A DNA stretch of 29,213 bases, taken from positions 1 through 29,213 of the forward strand of contig DCBA01000114.1 of assembly GCA_002313255.1 (NCBI GenBank), in the 5' to 3' direction. The notes below the pieces were generated by a model, which saw nothing but the letters and a program-made list of their open reading frames with translations, was not told where the DNA came from and did not search any database. A program made the translations under genes and the position numbers. This document shows, one piece after another, positions 16,161 through 23,636 of the stretch. Source of the DNA: Gammaproteobacteria bacterium UBA1119. GTDB taxonomy: Bacteria > Pseudomonadota > Gammaproteobacteria > Pseudomonadales > Azotimanducaceae. Numbering within the stretch: the first letter of the stretch is position 1; each line of letters begins with the position of its first letter.

Positions 16161-18172
16161 CCACACTCGCTGAGGTGGAGCGTCCTCTGTCGCTCTTTGC
16201 CGAAGGCATTGCCGGACGCTACTTTCATATCCGCGATCTATCTGAGCGCAGCAATGCGAACGCGCACGCTTCGGAGGCAAGCCACGATGCGTATAGCGTC
16301 TATCTACCCGGCAGTATCGACTATTTTTCAATCCCGGCAAGTAACGCCGCAACCTATCGTTGGCTGATACTGCAGCAGCTTGGTTTCCGCGAATTTGGTA
16401 CCTATCGCTTCGACATCCATCAAGCTCGACGCGAATGCGACGATTTACGAGAGCACGAGCTTCCGGAGCAACATCGAGAATCAGACCTGGAGCTTCTGTT
16501 TCGGCATTTCGAATATTCGGTCCTTGCTCGCAAGCTATTCAGCATTATCGAAGCCGCACGCATCGAAACCGCCGTGCTGCGCCATTACCCCGGCGCGATT
16601 CCGTACCGAAAACGGTTACAGAAAAAACTCGACGACGACTACAACAACGAATCCCACGAAGTCGGTGTTAACGGAGCCTTGAAAAAGTTGCAGGCGTTTT
16701 TGAATAGCGTCCCGCACGCCCAGACAAACCTCGCCGTCTTCGTTAATCCCATTCAAGACCCTGAAGCAACGGTATACACCAGCGTTCAGGCAACCGTCGA
16801 CTGTTATCAGACGTTATCTCACCTCATCGAAATCGCCACGGATAACGTCGACGATTTGATCGAAACGACCGAAGGTCCGCCGATGGAATGGCTGCAGCGA
16901 CAGGTGCGACTTGAAGATTGGCAAGACGACCTCGAGTCGATGAATGCACAGTTAGCAGCGTTCGAGCTCGCCGACGACGCAGCCGACAAGGAAGTCGTCA
17001 TGGGCGAGACGGAGGGCGACGGGACCATCCGAGAAACCAACGCTGACATGGTTAAAGAACGCGACCAGGCACAACGTCGAATCGATATGGAACGTTCAGC
17101 CATTCGCCATGCGCTTGGCGACGAACACGACAATGTCCGTAGTTACCTATACGACGAGTGGGATTACTTAAACTCGCGATATCTTCGCGGCTGGTGCCGC
17201 GTCTACGAAGAACAACTTCAGGAAGATCAAACCGGTGATGGAGTGGCGCTGCTGCATTCGCTCCGACCTCTCGTCCAAGGCGTCCGTAAGCATTTTGAAC
17301 AAATCCGTCCGTCCGGATACCAACGCGTCAACAAAGTCACCGACGGTGACGAACTCTACTTGAGCGCTGTCGTTGATATTCGAGCCGATCTCCGTGTCGG
17401 CGGTTCACCTGATGAGCGGGTCTACAGTCGGCGCGAACGCCAGAAACGCGATGTGGGCGCGGCGTTTTTGGTCGACTTATCAGCCTCCACCGACGATCCG
17501 ATCGATCAGTCTCCTGCCGACACGCCAACGATGAATAATTCGGATGCGCGGACCGGGCTTAATCTCCGCGATCCCTACCCAGACGATGATGACGAATTCA
17601 ACTTCGATTTGGAGAGTCGGCGTAAAGCAGAAGACGCAAAACGTAGAATCATCGATATCCAGAGGGAAGCTGTGGTGTTGATGGCCGGTGCCATGGAGGG
17701 ACTCGGTGACCAGTATGGAGTGTATGGTTTTTCGGGTTATGGCCACGACTGCGTCGAATTCTATATAGCAAAAGAATTCAGACAGGCGCTCGACGTACGA
17801 GCACTTGATGCTATTGCCGCCATGAAACCGAAACGCTCCACACGCATGGGGCCCGCTATACGGCACGCCGCGGCAAAACTCGAAGCTAGCGGTGCAGCTC
17901 TGAAGGTCTTGATGATCATCAGCGACGGATTCCCCCAAGATTGTGACTATGGCCCCGATCGCGGGAACCACGAGTACGGTGTCCAGGACACCGCCAAGGC
18001 ACTTCGTGAGGCTGAACAGCGCGGGATTAAAACCTTCTGCATCACGGTTGATCGGTCAGGACATGACTACCTACGACGCATGTGCCCGGAGGCACACTAC
18101 ATGGTGATCGAAGAAACAGAGGAACTCCCCACCGCGCTCCAGAAGGCCTACCGGCGTCTAACACACTTATAA
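16157..18172 (+). CDS. CbbO/NorD-type VWA-domain protein
   Basis: The adaptor partner of the CbbQ-type ATPase, 671 residues. The N-terminal two thirds are helical and charged (for example [18 protein letters not shown] and long acidic stretches), as in CbbO. The C-terminal von Willebrand A domain starts near residue 435 with the metal-ion-dependent adhesion site DLSAS (Asp440, Ser442, Ser444) in [13 protein letters not shown] and continues through a strand ending [11 protein letters not shown]. In known pairs the VWA MIDAS grips a target enzyme while the ATPase ring remodels it. The domain is interrupted after the MIDAS by an acidic low-complexity insertion ([13 protein letters not shown]). 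The GTG start overlaps the upstream stop by four bases. A hairpin follows the stop directly. Confidence 0.9.
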   Translation: MTTLAEVERPLSLFAEGIAGRYFHIRDLSERSNANAHASEASHDAYSVYLPGSIDYFSIPASNAATYRWLILQQLGFREFGTYRFDIHQARRECDDLREHELPEQHRESDLELLFRHFEYSVLARKLFSIIEAARIETAVLRHYPGAIPYRKRLQKKLDDDYNNESHEVGVNGALKKLQAFLNSVPHAQTNLAVFVNPIQDPEATVYTSVQATVDCYQTLSHLIEIATDNVDDLIETTEGPPMEWLQRQVRLEDWQDDLESMNAQLAAFELADDAADKEVVMGETEGDGTIRETNADMVKERDQAQRRIDMERSAIRHALGDEHDNVRSYLYDEWDYLNSRYLRGWCRVYEEQLQEDQTGDGVALLHSLRPLVQGVRKHFEQIRPSGYQRVNKVTDGDELYLSAVVDIRADLRVGGSPDERVYSRRERQKRDVGAAFLVDLSASTDDPIDQSPADTPTMNNSDARTGLNLRDPYPDDDDEFNFDLESRRKAEDAKRRIIDIQREAVVLMAGAMEGLGDQYGVYGFSGYGHDCVEFYIAKEFRQALDVRALDAIAAMKPKRSTRMGPAIRHAAAKLEASGAALKVLMIISDGFPQDCDYGPDRGNHEYGVQDTAKALREAEQRGIKTFCITVDRSGHDYLRRMCPEAHYMVIEETEELPTALQKAYRRLTHL

Positions 18173-18174
18173 CA

Positions 18175-18194
18175 ACGGGAGCCACAGCTCCCGT
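18175..18194. terminator. Hairpin between convergent operons (possible weak terminator)
   Basis: ACGGGAGC (18175-18182) and GCTCCCGT (18187-18194) form a perfect eight-base stem with a four-base loop. On the plus strand no U-run follows. On the minus strand the stem is followed by TTGTTATAA, so it resembles a factor-independent terminator better for the Bax-inhibitor-like gene, whose stop is 26 bases away. It may serve both genes. Confidence 0.5.
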
Positions 18195-18220
18195 CGGTTC
18201 GCCCGAGTTAACAACCAGGC

Positions 18221-18877
18221 TTAGTCATCACCCATGATCCCGAAAATGGATAGAAGATTCATGAACAAAATATAGATCGAAACGAACAAATTGTTCGCGG
18301 CGATAATGTAGTTTGTCTCGCCACCCAATACGATCCGGCTCGTCTGGAAGAGAATCAGGGCACACGCAACAAAAACCATTAGTCCCGAAATAAGCAAGGA
18401 AAACGCTGACAAATCGAAGAAGATCGACGCCACGATGATGCCAACGACGATAAAAAACGCGACCGCGAGAAACTGCCCGAGCCAGCTAAAATTTGTCCGC
18501 GTAAATATCGTATAAATAGATAACCCCACGAATGCCGCCGCCGTCATCGCCAGGGACTGCAACACAACACCAGGATTCACTTGCAAGTACACGTTGAGAA
18601 TAGGCGCAATGGCAAAACCGATAAAACCGGTAAAAACAAACGTCAGCACAATGCCCCAGCTCGTATTCGCGGTTTTATTGACGGCCCAGGAGAGCCCAAA
18701 AAAACCGATCAAGTACGGCCAAAATCCCATGAAAGGTAGACCCATCGCGATACCAATAAACGCCGTAAGCGCGGCAAATCCGATCGCCATCGCCAGCAAC
18801 AAATATGTGCTGCGAAGTACTCTGTTAACTTCAATCGCGCGTCCAGCGTCGACAATAGGACCCAGCGGCTCAGCCAT
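18221..18877 (-). CDS. Bax inhibitor-1 / YccA-YbhL family membrane protein
   Basis: A 218-residue inner-membrane protein with about seven hydrophobic helices and very few charged residues between them. The signature is the start after a short polar N-terminus, VLRSTYLLLAMAIGFAALTAF, then helices around GFFGLSWAVNKTANTSWGIVLTFVFTGFIGFAIAPIL, and the late ISIYILFMNLLSIFGIMGDD end with the typical NLFVSIYILFMNLL block. Family members (TMBIM-like) are thought to act as leak channels or to modulate FtsH proteases (YccA), but the role here is unknown. The ATG at 18877 has a GAGGTG ribosome binding site eight bases upstream. It stands alone between the CbbO gene and the tRNA. Confidence 0.88.
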   Translation of the reverse strand: MAEPLGPIVDAGRAIEVNRVLRSTYLLLAMAIGFAALTAFIGIAMGLPFMGFWPYLIGFFGLSWAVNKTANTSWGIVLTFVFTGFIGFAIAPILNVYLQVNPGVVLQSLAMTAAAFVGLSIYTIFTRTNFSWLGQFLAVAFFIVVGIIVASIFFDLSAFSLLISGLMVFVACALILFQTSRIVLGGETNYIIAANNLFVSIYILFMNLLSIFGIMGDD

Positions 18878-18997
18878 TTCGTCACCTCAATAAACGTAAT
18901 CAATTCGTACCGACATATTGTGCTCTAACAACATCTTTTGAAGCAATCGTGGTTCATCTTGCTTCGCACGAAATTCCGTACCCCTATCTCCCATGGA

Positions 18998-19026
18998 TTG
19001 ACTTCAACAGGGCATCTCGCCAGAAT
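18998..19026 (+). promoter_or_regulatory. Probable promoter of the tRNA-Met gene
   Basis: TTGACT (18998-19003), a 17-base spacer and CAGAAT (19021-19026) resemble -35 and -10 elements. They are followed by the G+C-rich stretch CCTGCCCGCC, as expected for a stringently controlled discriminator. The tRNA begins 23 bases after the -10 element. The -10 match is only four of six, so this is moderate evidence. Confidence 0.45.
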
Positions 19027-19049
19027 TCCTGCCCGCCGTGGGGCCCTGG

Positions 19050-19126
19050 GGCTACGTAGCTCAGTCGGTTAGAGCACAGCATTCATAATGCTGGGGTCGG
19101 TGGTTCAAGTCCACCCGTAGCTACCA
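19050..19126 (+). tRNA. tRNA-Met (CAT), elongator type
   Basis: The 77-base gene folds into a full cloverleaf. The acceptor stem is GGCTACG with CGTAGCT, the D-arm is AGCTCAGTCGGTTAGAGCA-like, the anticodon stem and loop are CAGCA-TTCATAA-TGCTG with anticodon CAT, and the T-arm is GGTGG-TTCAAGT-CCACC. The sequence ends in the encoded ACCA. The GGCTACGTAGC start matches gammaproteobacterial elongator tRNA-Met rather than initiator tRNA or the lysidine-modified tRNA-Ile. The first acceptor pair is G1.T72 instead of G-C, a wobble pair. The 222 bases after it (19127-19348) hold no gene I can support, and the catabolic islet begins there. Confidence 0.93.
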
Positions 19127-19348
19127 ATTTTAAAGGCCTGTAGAGGGCAGCAGTATTCTTAATGAACCTAGACTACCAATATCCAGCAAATACCCAGCAT
19201 CAAATTGGCTTTCACCGACATTACCTGTCACGAAATCATCTTTTTTCTTGGACGTGAGGATGCACCATCCATTCCCGACCCAGCAGCACCCCACCCCCCG
19301 GGTACCCCCCACTTCAGCATTTGGGACTCCTGTTATTAAGTAGTATTA
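19127..19348. other. Junction region between tRNA-Met and the catabolic islet
   Basis: I see no gene here. The only ORF (minus strand, 19130-19312) looks like a random translation. The region contains a run of C and G around 19290-19310 and a purine/pyrimidine-rich stretch. It lies between a tRNA and a truncated gene, a common place for mobile-element junctions, but I see no transposase fragment, inverted repeat or copy of the tRNA 3' end. Confidence 0.4.
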
Positions 19349-19627
19349 CTAGTGTGGACCGGTAAAGCAGGTATAGAGCGATCTATGCACGTCTGCGTGT
19401 GATTGGTAATTCAAACCGACGATAAAAAACCGAGGCGGTGCCGAGACAGGCGAAAGCACGTTAACATCAATCAAGGCGTGAGTAGATTTCACTCCGGCGC
19501 TGCGCAGAGTCTCTAGCGCCCCTTCACTGATAGATTGGCCGATTTCTGTGTATGGTGTATCTAACAACTCTACATCGCCACTCTCAGTTAAGCGGGCTAT
19601 ACCTTGGTCGATATTGAGTAACTTCAT
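19349..19627 (-). pseudogene. Truncated fumarylacetoacetate hydrolase-family gene (N-terminal part only)
   Basis: The 92-residue reading frame begins MKLLNIDQGIARL and reaches the family block VNVLSPVSAPPRFFIVGLNYQSHADV, which in intact FAH-type hydrolases or isomerases (usually about 280-330 residues) leads into the metal-binding catalytic domain. Here only about 80 residues resemble the family, and the frame then runs into an unrelated end (HRSLYTCFTGPH) and stops. The metal-binding Glu and Asp residues of the catalytic domain are absent, so the product should be inactive. Its start is ten bases after the VOC gene stop on the same strand, so the gene was once part of the extradiol cleavage operon, where an FAH enzyme would act on ring-cleavage products. 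The break is close to the tRNA side of the islet. Confidence 0.7.
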
Positions 19628-19637
19628 GGTTATCTGC

Positions 19638-20198
19638 TCAGACTGAATCTTGGCGAATCAGCTCGTCGATTGGGTCCCCTTGCTCATAGCGTTCAAGCAA
19701 TCGCGCGGGATCAAATTCCACCCCAATGGGGTTTTCTTTAAATGCCCCGGAATTAATAAAGTCATTCGCTTGTTCGAGCGTTGTGAAGTTATCAACTTGC
19801 AATTCAATCTGGTTACCGTCTGGGTCTCGATAGTAAAGAGAGGTCGTAGGTCCATGGTTGATGCACCAATATGGCTCAATCCCGAGCGATTTAAGACGCA
19901 CAAATGTACTTAGCAAACAGCCCAGATCAGCGAAGGTAAAAGCAATGTGATCCACACCCGTCCTACCATCATCTTTAGGCAGGGCATCCGGAGCGTTGAT
20001 CAGTGCCACACGGTGATGTTCCTCGTCATACGTCATAAACGACAGAAAGTCGTTTTCAAATACGGCTCTAGCGCCCAGCACCGACCGATACCATTCCCCC
20101 ATCGCCTGAAAGTTCGGCGTGCGAAGCACGAAGTGGGCGAGTTTGGCAGGGGACACGGTCTGCGCTCGTTCAATGCTGCGTGGATTTTGTTCAGTCAT
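19638..20198 (-). CDS. Extradiol dioxygenase-like VOC protein
   Basis: A 186-residue VOC protein resembling single-domain biphenyl-diol or catechol ring-cleaving dioxygenases. The metal ligands His22 (LAHFVLRTP), His84 (VDHIAFTF) and Glu132 (NQIELQV) are all present, and YYRDPDGNQIELQ is the usual C-terminal signature. The tail after residue 140 is helical and acidic (LLERYEQGDPIDELIRQ). It would insert dioxygen next to a vicinal diol. In the operon it lies between the NTF2-like gene and the broken FAH-type gene and is divergent from the FAD hydroxylase, which would make the catechol-like substrate. The actual substrate is unknown. The start ATG at 20198 fits the first conserved region about 20 residues later. 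Confidence 0.85.
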   Translation of the reverse strand: MTEQNPRSIERAQTVSPAKLAHFVLRTPNFQAMGEWYRSVLGARAVFENDFLSFMTYDEEHHRVALINAPDALPKDDGRTGVDHIAFTFADLGCLLSTFVRLKSLGIEPYWCINHGPTTSLYYRDPDGNQIELQVDNFTTLEQANDFINSGAFKENPIGVEFDPARLLERYEQGDPIDELIRQDSV

Positions 20199-20225
20199 GC
20201 TGGAATGGCCTGTTTGTTGTTAGGG

Positions 20226-20651
20226 TTATTCAGATGTCGGGAGTAGCGGTAGCGCCTTCCTGGAGGCGAACTGCCAGTCACCATCGGCATTGCGCTGATA
20301 CACGTCGTGATACTCGGCCAAAGCGACGGGCTGGCATGTTGAATTCTGTCCGCCAGGTGTCCATCGATACAACATCAACATCGCTGTTCCGTGTATCTCA
20401 TCGGACGATGCAATCCTTATTCTCAGATTAGTGATGACATGACGGGTTTCATATTCAACTTGCGCACGCTCAACCATGGCCGCGGCAATCGCCTCGCGAC
20501 TCTCTAGAACTGCCTGCGGTGATTCGAAGGTGCCATTTTCCGTAAAAAGGTTTGGTATCGAACGTGCTTGCCCATGATCAATGAGATAACTGAATTCATT
20601 GACGAGCGCAGTGATCGCGGTGTGCGAAACGGTATCGATCGAATCAGCCAC
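20226..20651 (-). CDS. NTF2-like / SnoaL-type small protein
   Basis: A 141-residue protein of the cone-shaped NTF2-like fold. Marks are ITALVNEFSYLIDHGQARSIPNLFTENGTFES, HVITNLRIRI and a final AEYHDVYQRNADGDWQFASRKALPLL. The pattern resembles the SnoaL_4 group, which includes small subunits of ring-hydroxylating dioxygenases, dehydratases and isomerases. No specific catalytic residues can be confirmed. The gene is first in the minus-strand operon with the extradiol dioxygenase-like gene and the broken FAH gene, and it is transcribed from the divergent region that carries the inverted repeat at 20696-20744. Confidence 0.78.
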   Translation of the reverse strand: MADSIDTVSHTAITALVNEFSYLIDHGQARSIPNLFTENGTFESPQAVLESREAIAAAMVERAQVEYETRHVITNLRIRIASSDEIHGTAMLMLYRWTPGGQNSTCQPVALAEYHDVYQRNADGDWQFASRKALPLLPTSE

Positions 20652-20695
20652 GAGGCCTCTCTTTTGATATTTCCTGAGCTGAGATTATCTCCATA

Positions 20696-20744
20696 ATTTG
20701 TCGTTTGTCAAATTAATAGATATAGTATGTGACAACTGACAAAT
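20696..20744. promoter_or_regulatory. Inverted repeat in the divergent promoter (probable TetR operator)
   Basis: ATTTGTCGTTTGTC (20696-20709) and GACAACTGACAAAT (20731-20744) match as inverted arms at 12 of 14 positions, separated by 21 A+T-rich bases. TTGTCA at the minus-strand arm could be the -35 element of the NTF2-like operon. The arms flank the region where both divergent promoters must lie, so binding by the adjacent TetR-type protein is likely. This is inference. Confidence 0.55.
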
Positions 20745-20754
20745 AACAACACCC

Positions 20755-21411
20755 ATGCACGCCACAACCACGACGCGTTCTACCGACAAAAAATCGGCTA
20801 GAAATTCCGAAAAAACCGAGCAGACAAAAAGTCAGCTTTTGGCATCAGGCGTGCGCCTGTTTTCAACATTTGGCTACAACGCGACGAGCACTCGAAGTGT
20901 AGAGACGGACGCCGAAGTACAGCGCAATCTCATCACATACCATTTCGGGAGCAAGGAATCATTTTGGAAAGCGTGTGTCCGTCAGTTATTCGATCGTTTC
21001 ATTGAATCGTTGCGCCCATCCATGGAACAAGCGAGGGATATCGAACCGGTTGAGCGCATCCGCTTCCTCATCCGGAAGTTTATCCGCGCCAGTGCCACCT
21101 ACCCGGAAGTTATGCGCATCATGTTCGATGAAGGTCGATGTGATGATTGGCGTCTCAGCTGGATCGTAGAACAGTACACCCGAGGATTTCATGGCACCGT
21201 CTGTGATTTGTTAGACGATGGTAGAGCCTGTGGTGCATTGCCGAAACTATCGCCAATGCAGTTTTACTATGTGCTTGTCTCCAGTGGTGCGATGTTCGCG
21301 ATGGCCCCGGAATGCCGAAAGCTGTCGAGCGAAGAGCCTTTTGATGAAAGCACCGTTGACCGCCAAGCCGATGCAATTGCCGCTTTGTTAGCACCTGGGG
21401 GAGGCCTATGA
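20755..21411 (+). CDS. TetR/AcrR family transcriptional regulator
   Basis: A 218-residue regulator with the usual N-terminal helix-turn-helix and helical ligand-binding C-terminus. Residues about 22-70 contain the DNA-binding part: QTKSQLLASGVRLFSTFGYNATSTRSVETDAEVQRNLITYHFGSKESFWKACV, with the conserved YHFGSKE turn. The N-terminus before it is polar and basic. It is divergent from the NTF2-like/VOC/FAH operon and overlaps the FAD hydroxylase gene by four bases (ATGA at 21408), so it controls, and is co-transcribed with, the catabolic genes. The likely inducer is the aromatic substrate or an intermediate, which is inference. The start at 20755 lies 104 bases from the divergent start. Confidence 0.88.
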   Translation: MHATTTTRSTDKKSARNSEKTEQTKSQLLASGVRLFSTFGYNATSTRSVETDAEVQRNLITYHFGSKESFWKACVRQLFDRFIESLRPSMEQARDIEPVERIRFLIRKFIRASATYPEVMRIMFDEGRCDDWRLSWIVEQYTRGFHGTVCDLLDDGRACGALPKLSPMQFYYVLVSSGAMFAMAPECRKLSSEEPFDESTVDRQADAIAALLAPGGGL

Positions 21412-23087
21412 AGCCAATCAAAACAGATGTGCTCATTGTTGGTGCTGGTCCCATAGGGCTATGCGCGGCTTTGTTGCTTGAGAAAATTGGACTGGACTAC
21501 CTCGTTGTTGAGCGCCGTTCGTCGTTGCACATGTCCCCGCAAGCCCATGTCATATCCAGCCGTACGTTAGAGATCTGTCGGAGCGTTGGCGTGAGCGACG
21601 TGCCCATTCGGGCGGCTGGCCCGATTCTGACGGACACGATGAATATTCGTTGGGTAGATCGCTTGATCGGTCGCGATCTGGGTTCGTTTTCTATGGGCAG
21701 AGATCCCCAATCGATGCAAGACATGCTATCCAATACACCAACCCCGACCACAAACCTCAGCCAAGATCAGTTTGAGCAGGTCCTATACGATCATTTACCA
21801 CAAGAGAAAGTGCGCTTTGGTGCATCATGGCAAGGTTTTGAGACGGTTGAGCAAGCTTACGTATCTACACTTACTGGCTTGGACAACGTCCAGCTTACCG
21901 TGGAGTCTCGATACATCATTGGTGCGGATGGAGCCGGCAGCGTCGTTCGCAAATCGATCGGTGCCAACATGGTTGGACCTGACAATATTCAAACGTACGT
22001 CACCATCCATTTCAGCGCGAATCTACGAGAGCAACTCAAGGGGCGTGAGGCCCTGCTGTATTGGGTGATGGAAAAAGAATGCGAAGGTGTGTTCATAGCC
22101 CACGACATCGACAGTAACTGGATCTTTATGAAAACTGCCAGCGCGGATGAGCAGATTGACACTGAGGATAAAGACAAGTTTGAGAACCTATTGCGAAAGG
22201 CCATAGGCGAAGACGTCGAACTCACAATTAATAGCATCGACGTCTGGCGTATGAGCGCTCAAATCAGTGATGCGTATCAGTCTGGAAATATGTTTTTAGT
22301 CGGAGACGCAGCCCATCGGTTTCCTCCCACGGGCGGTATTGGAATGAACACTGGCATTCAAGACGCCCACAATCTCGTATGGAAACTCGCCATGGTTGAG
22401 AACGGCGTTAAACCAGCTTTGCTGGAGACTTACGAAGTTGAGCGCAAACCGGTTGCTGAAACAAATTCGACACAAAGTTTGACCAATGCGATGAAAATGT
22501 CTGAGGTAGCACAGTCTCTCGATGCTGATGGTGACAAGCAGATATCCATGTCCGACCTAAATGCCGTTTTGACTAATCCGAATTTGAGCGCCAGAACGCA
22601 AACAGCAATCGATCATCAGAGCGCACATTTCAATATGTCGGGACTAGACCTTGGGTTCTGTTACAGGTCTAACGCTTTGGTTGAGGATGGAACCCCACCA
22701 CAATCCGACAATCCTGTCTCGAAGTATCTACCCTCGACTACCCCAGGTGGGCGGATGCCCCACATCTGGTTGACTGTTGGCGAGACGCAACTATCAACTT
22801 TAGATCTGATCAACTATGGTCGCTTCTTAGTGCTCGCAACAGACAGTGTGGAAAACCTGGAAGCTGTCACCAATGAGCTACGTGATAAAGGCTATCCGGT
22901 CGATTTAGAATCTATAGGTACCGATACAAACCTCCAGCCGGCTGACGATTCGTTTGTTGATTTGTTCAACGGCGAAGTTCTGCTTATACGGCCCGATGGG
23001 CACATTGCTGCACGACTTACTGGCGCTAATGCGGCTTATGAGCTTGGACATATAGTCGAGGATTTGTTTCCACTCGATGATTCGTAA
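21408..23087 (+). CDS. FAD-dependent aromatic-ring hydroxylase (PheA/TfdB/MhpA-like)
   Basis: A 559-residue class A flavoprotein monooxygenase that would hydroxylate an aromatic ring with NAD(P)H and O2. The FAD motif GAGPIG (residues 12-17), the DG motif IGADGAGSVVRKSIG and the GD motif FLVGDAAHRFPPTGGIGMNTGIQDAHNLVWKLA (Asp300) are intact. The C-terminal part, ending in VLLIRPDGHIAARLTG, matches the thioredoxin-like domain of phenol-hydroxylase-type members. Residues 372-383 (DADGDKQISMSD) have the spacing of an EF-hand calcium loop, unusual for this family. It is coupled to the TetR regulator by an ATGA overlap. The gene's G+C content is visibly lower than that of the efflux genes, in keeping with acquisition. 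Confidence 0.9.
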   Translation: MKPIKTDVLIVGAGPIGLCAALLLEKIGLDYLVVERRSSLHMSPQAHVISSRTLEICRSVGVSDVPIRAAGPILTDTMNIRWVDRLIGRDLGSFSMGRDPQSMQDMLSNTPTPTTNLSQDQFEQVLYDHLPQEKVRFGASWQGFETVEQAYVSTLTGLDNVQLTVESRYIIGADGAGSVVRKSIGANMVGPDNIQTYVTIHFSANLREQLKGREALLYWVMEKECEGVFIAHDIDSNWIFMKTASADEQIDTEDKDKFENLLRKAIGEDVELTINSIDVWRMSAQISDAYQSGNMFLVGDAAHRFPPTGGIGMNTGIQDAHNLVWKLAMVENGVKPALLETYEVERKPVAETNSTQSLTNAMKMSEVAQSLDADGDKQISMSDLNAVLTNPNLSARTQTAIDHQSAHFNMSGLDLGFCYRSNALVEDGTPPQSDNPVSKYLPSTTPGGRMPHIWLTVGETQLSTLDLINYGRFLVLATDSVENLEAVTNELRDKGYPVDLESIGTDTNLQPADDSFVDLFNGEVLLIRPDGHIAARLTGANAAYELGHIVEDLFPLDDS

Positions 23088-23155
23088 TGAACGCTCCAAT
23101 TCGTCTGCTTCTGGCCGAGGTTGTGTAAAAACCGTGTCCAACTTGCGCCCGAACT

Positions 23156-23371
23156 TCACACTCTTTTGAGCAACTCCCCGGGCTCAATCTCAAAGTAATC
23201 ACCCAAAGCACTGATCGTATCCGTGTTCGTGTTGTAACCCGGCACGTTTGAAATCCTGGTCAACGTTAGCCGAGATATTCCGGTCTCTTCGCTCACCTCA
23301 TTCAAAGTAATCCGGCGGCCTTCCCGGAAAGACTTCTCATCTAATGCCTGTTTGAAAAGGATGTGGAGCAC
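23156..23371 (-). CDS. Small Cro/C1-type helix-turn-helix regulator
   Basis: A 71-residue DNA-binding protein of the XRE kind. The sequence LNEVSEETGISRLTLTRISN is the helix-turn-helix, and NTDTISALGDYFEIEPGELLKRV is the usual ending with the dimer region. Proteins of this size often regulate neighbouring genes or act as orphan regulators. The ATG at 23371 has an AAGG ribosome binding site nearby. Its first part overlaps the 3' end of the truncated NTF2-like frame at 23337-23531, so one of the two must have been broken here; this gene is complete. No partner toxin or antitoxin is seen. Confidence 0.75.
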   Translation of the reverse strand: MLHILFKQALDEKSFREGRRITLNEVSEETGISRLTLTRISNVPGYNTNTDTISALGDYFEIEPGELLKRV

Positions 23372-23531
23372 GTGCCTTCGTGACCGACCGTGGTGGCCGC
23401 ATGCCCCCAGCGAGCGCGATCCAATCCGCGGAATCCAGTCGAAGGCAATAGTCCCGCCACGTATGCCGAATGGCTTCGAGGTCTTCCAGGCTTACAATAC
23501 GCGCCACCGGGTCGTCGATCTTGTCGCTCAT
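23337..23531 (-). pseudogene. Truncated NTF2-like (SnoaL) gene
   Basis: The 64-residue frame starts with MSDKIDDPVARIVSLEDLEAIRHTWRDYCLRLDSADWIAL, a typical opening of SnoaL/NTF2-like proteins that normally continues for about 130 residues. After about residue 42 the sequence becomes unrelated and runs into the start of the small XRE gene. A GAGGGAAG-like ribosome binding site precedes the ATG, so it was a real gene. Its loss of the C-terminal two thirds should abolish function. It is not the same paralog as the complete NTF2-like protein at 20226. Together with the broken FAH-type gene at 19349 it marks the far edge of the catabolic islet. Confidence 0.65.
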
Positions 23532-23636
23532 GTGACTTCCCTCACCTTTCCGAACATCCTCAAGTGGAATGTCAATTACTCAGAAGACAGTGACCCAATT
23601 TGATGGCTACCTCACCTGCGGGCGAGTTTCGGCCGT

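Noticed and set aside
19050..19126. tRNA-Ile with lysidine-modified CAT anticodon
   Set aside because: The acceptor and D-arm sequence GGCTACGTAGC follows elongator tRNA-Met, while tRNA-Ile(CAT) has a different acceptor stem.
19130..19312. Minus-strand ORF directly after the tRNA
   Set aside because: The translation is Gly/Trp-rich at the start with no family features, and there is no ribosome binding site. It could contain remnants of the broken FAH gene, but I could not see FAH motifs in any frame.
19050..23600. Attachment-site direct repeat of the tRNA-Met 3' end flanking the islet
   Set aside because: I looked for the CCCGTAGCTACCA end and the T-arm sequence downstream to about 23.6 kb and saw no second copy, and there is no integrase gene. 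The islet therefore cannot be called an integrative element.
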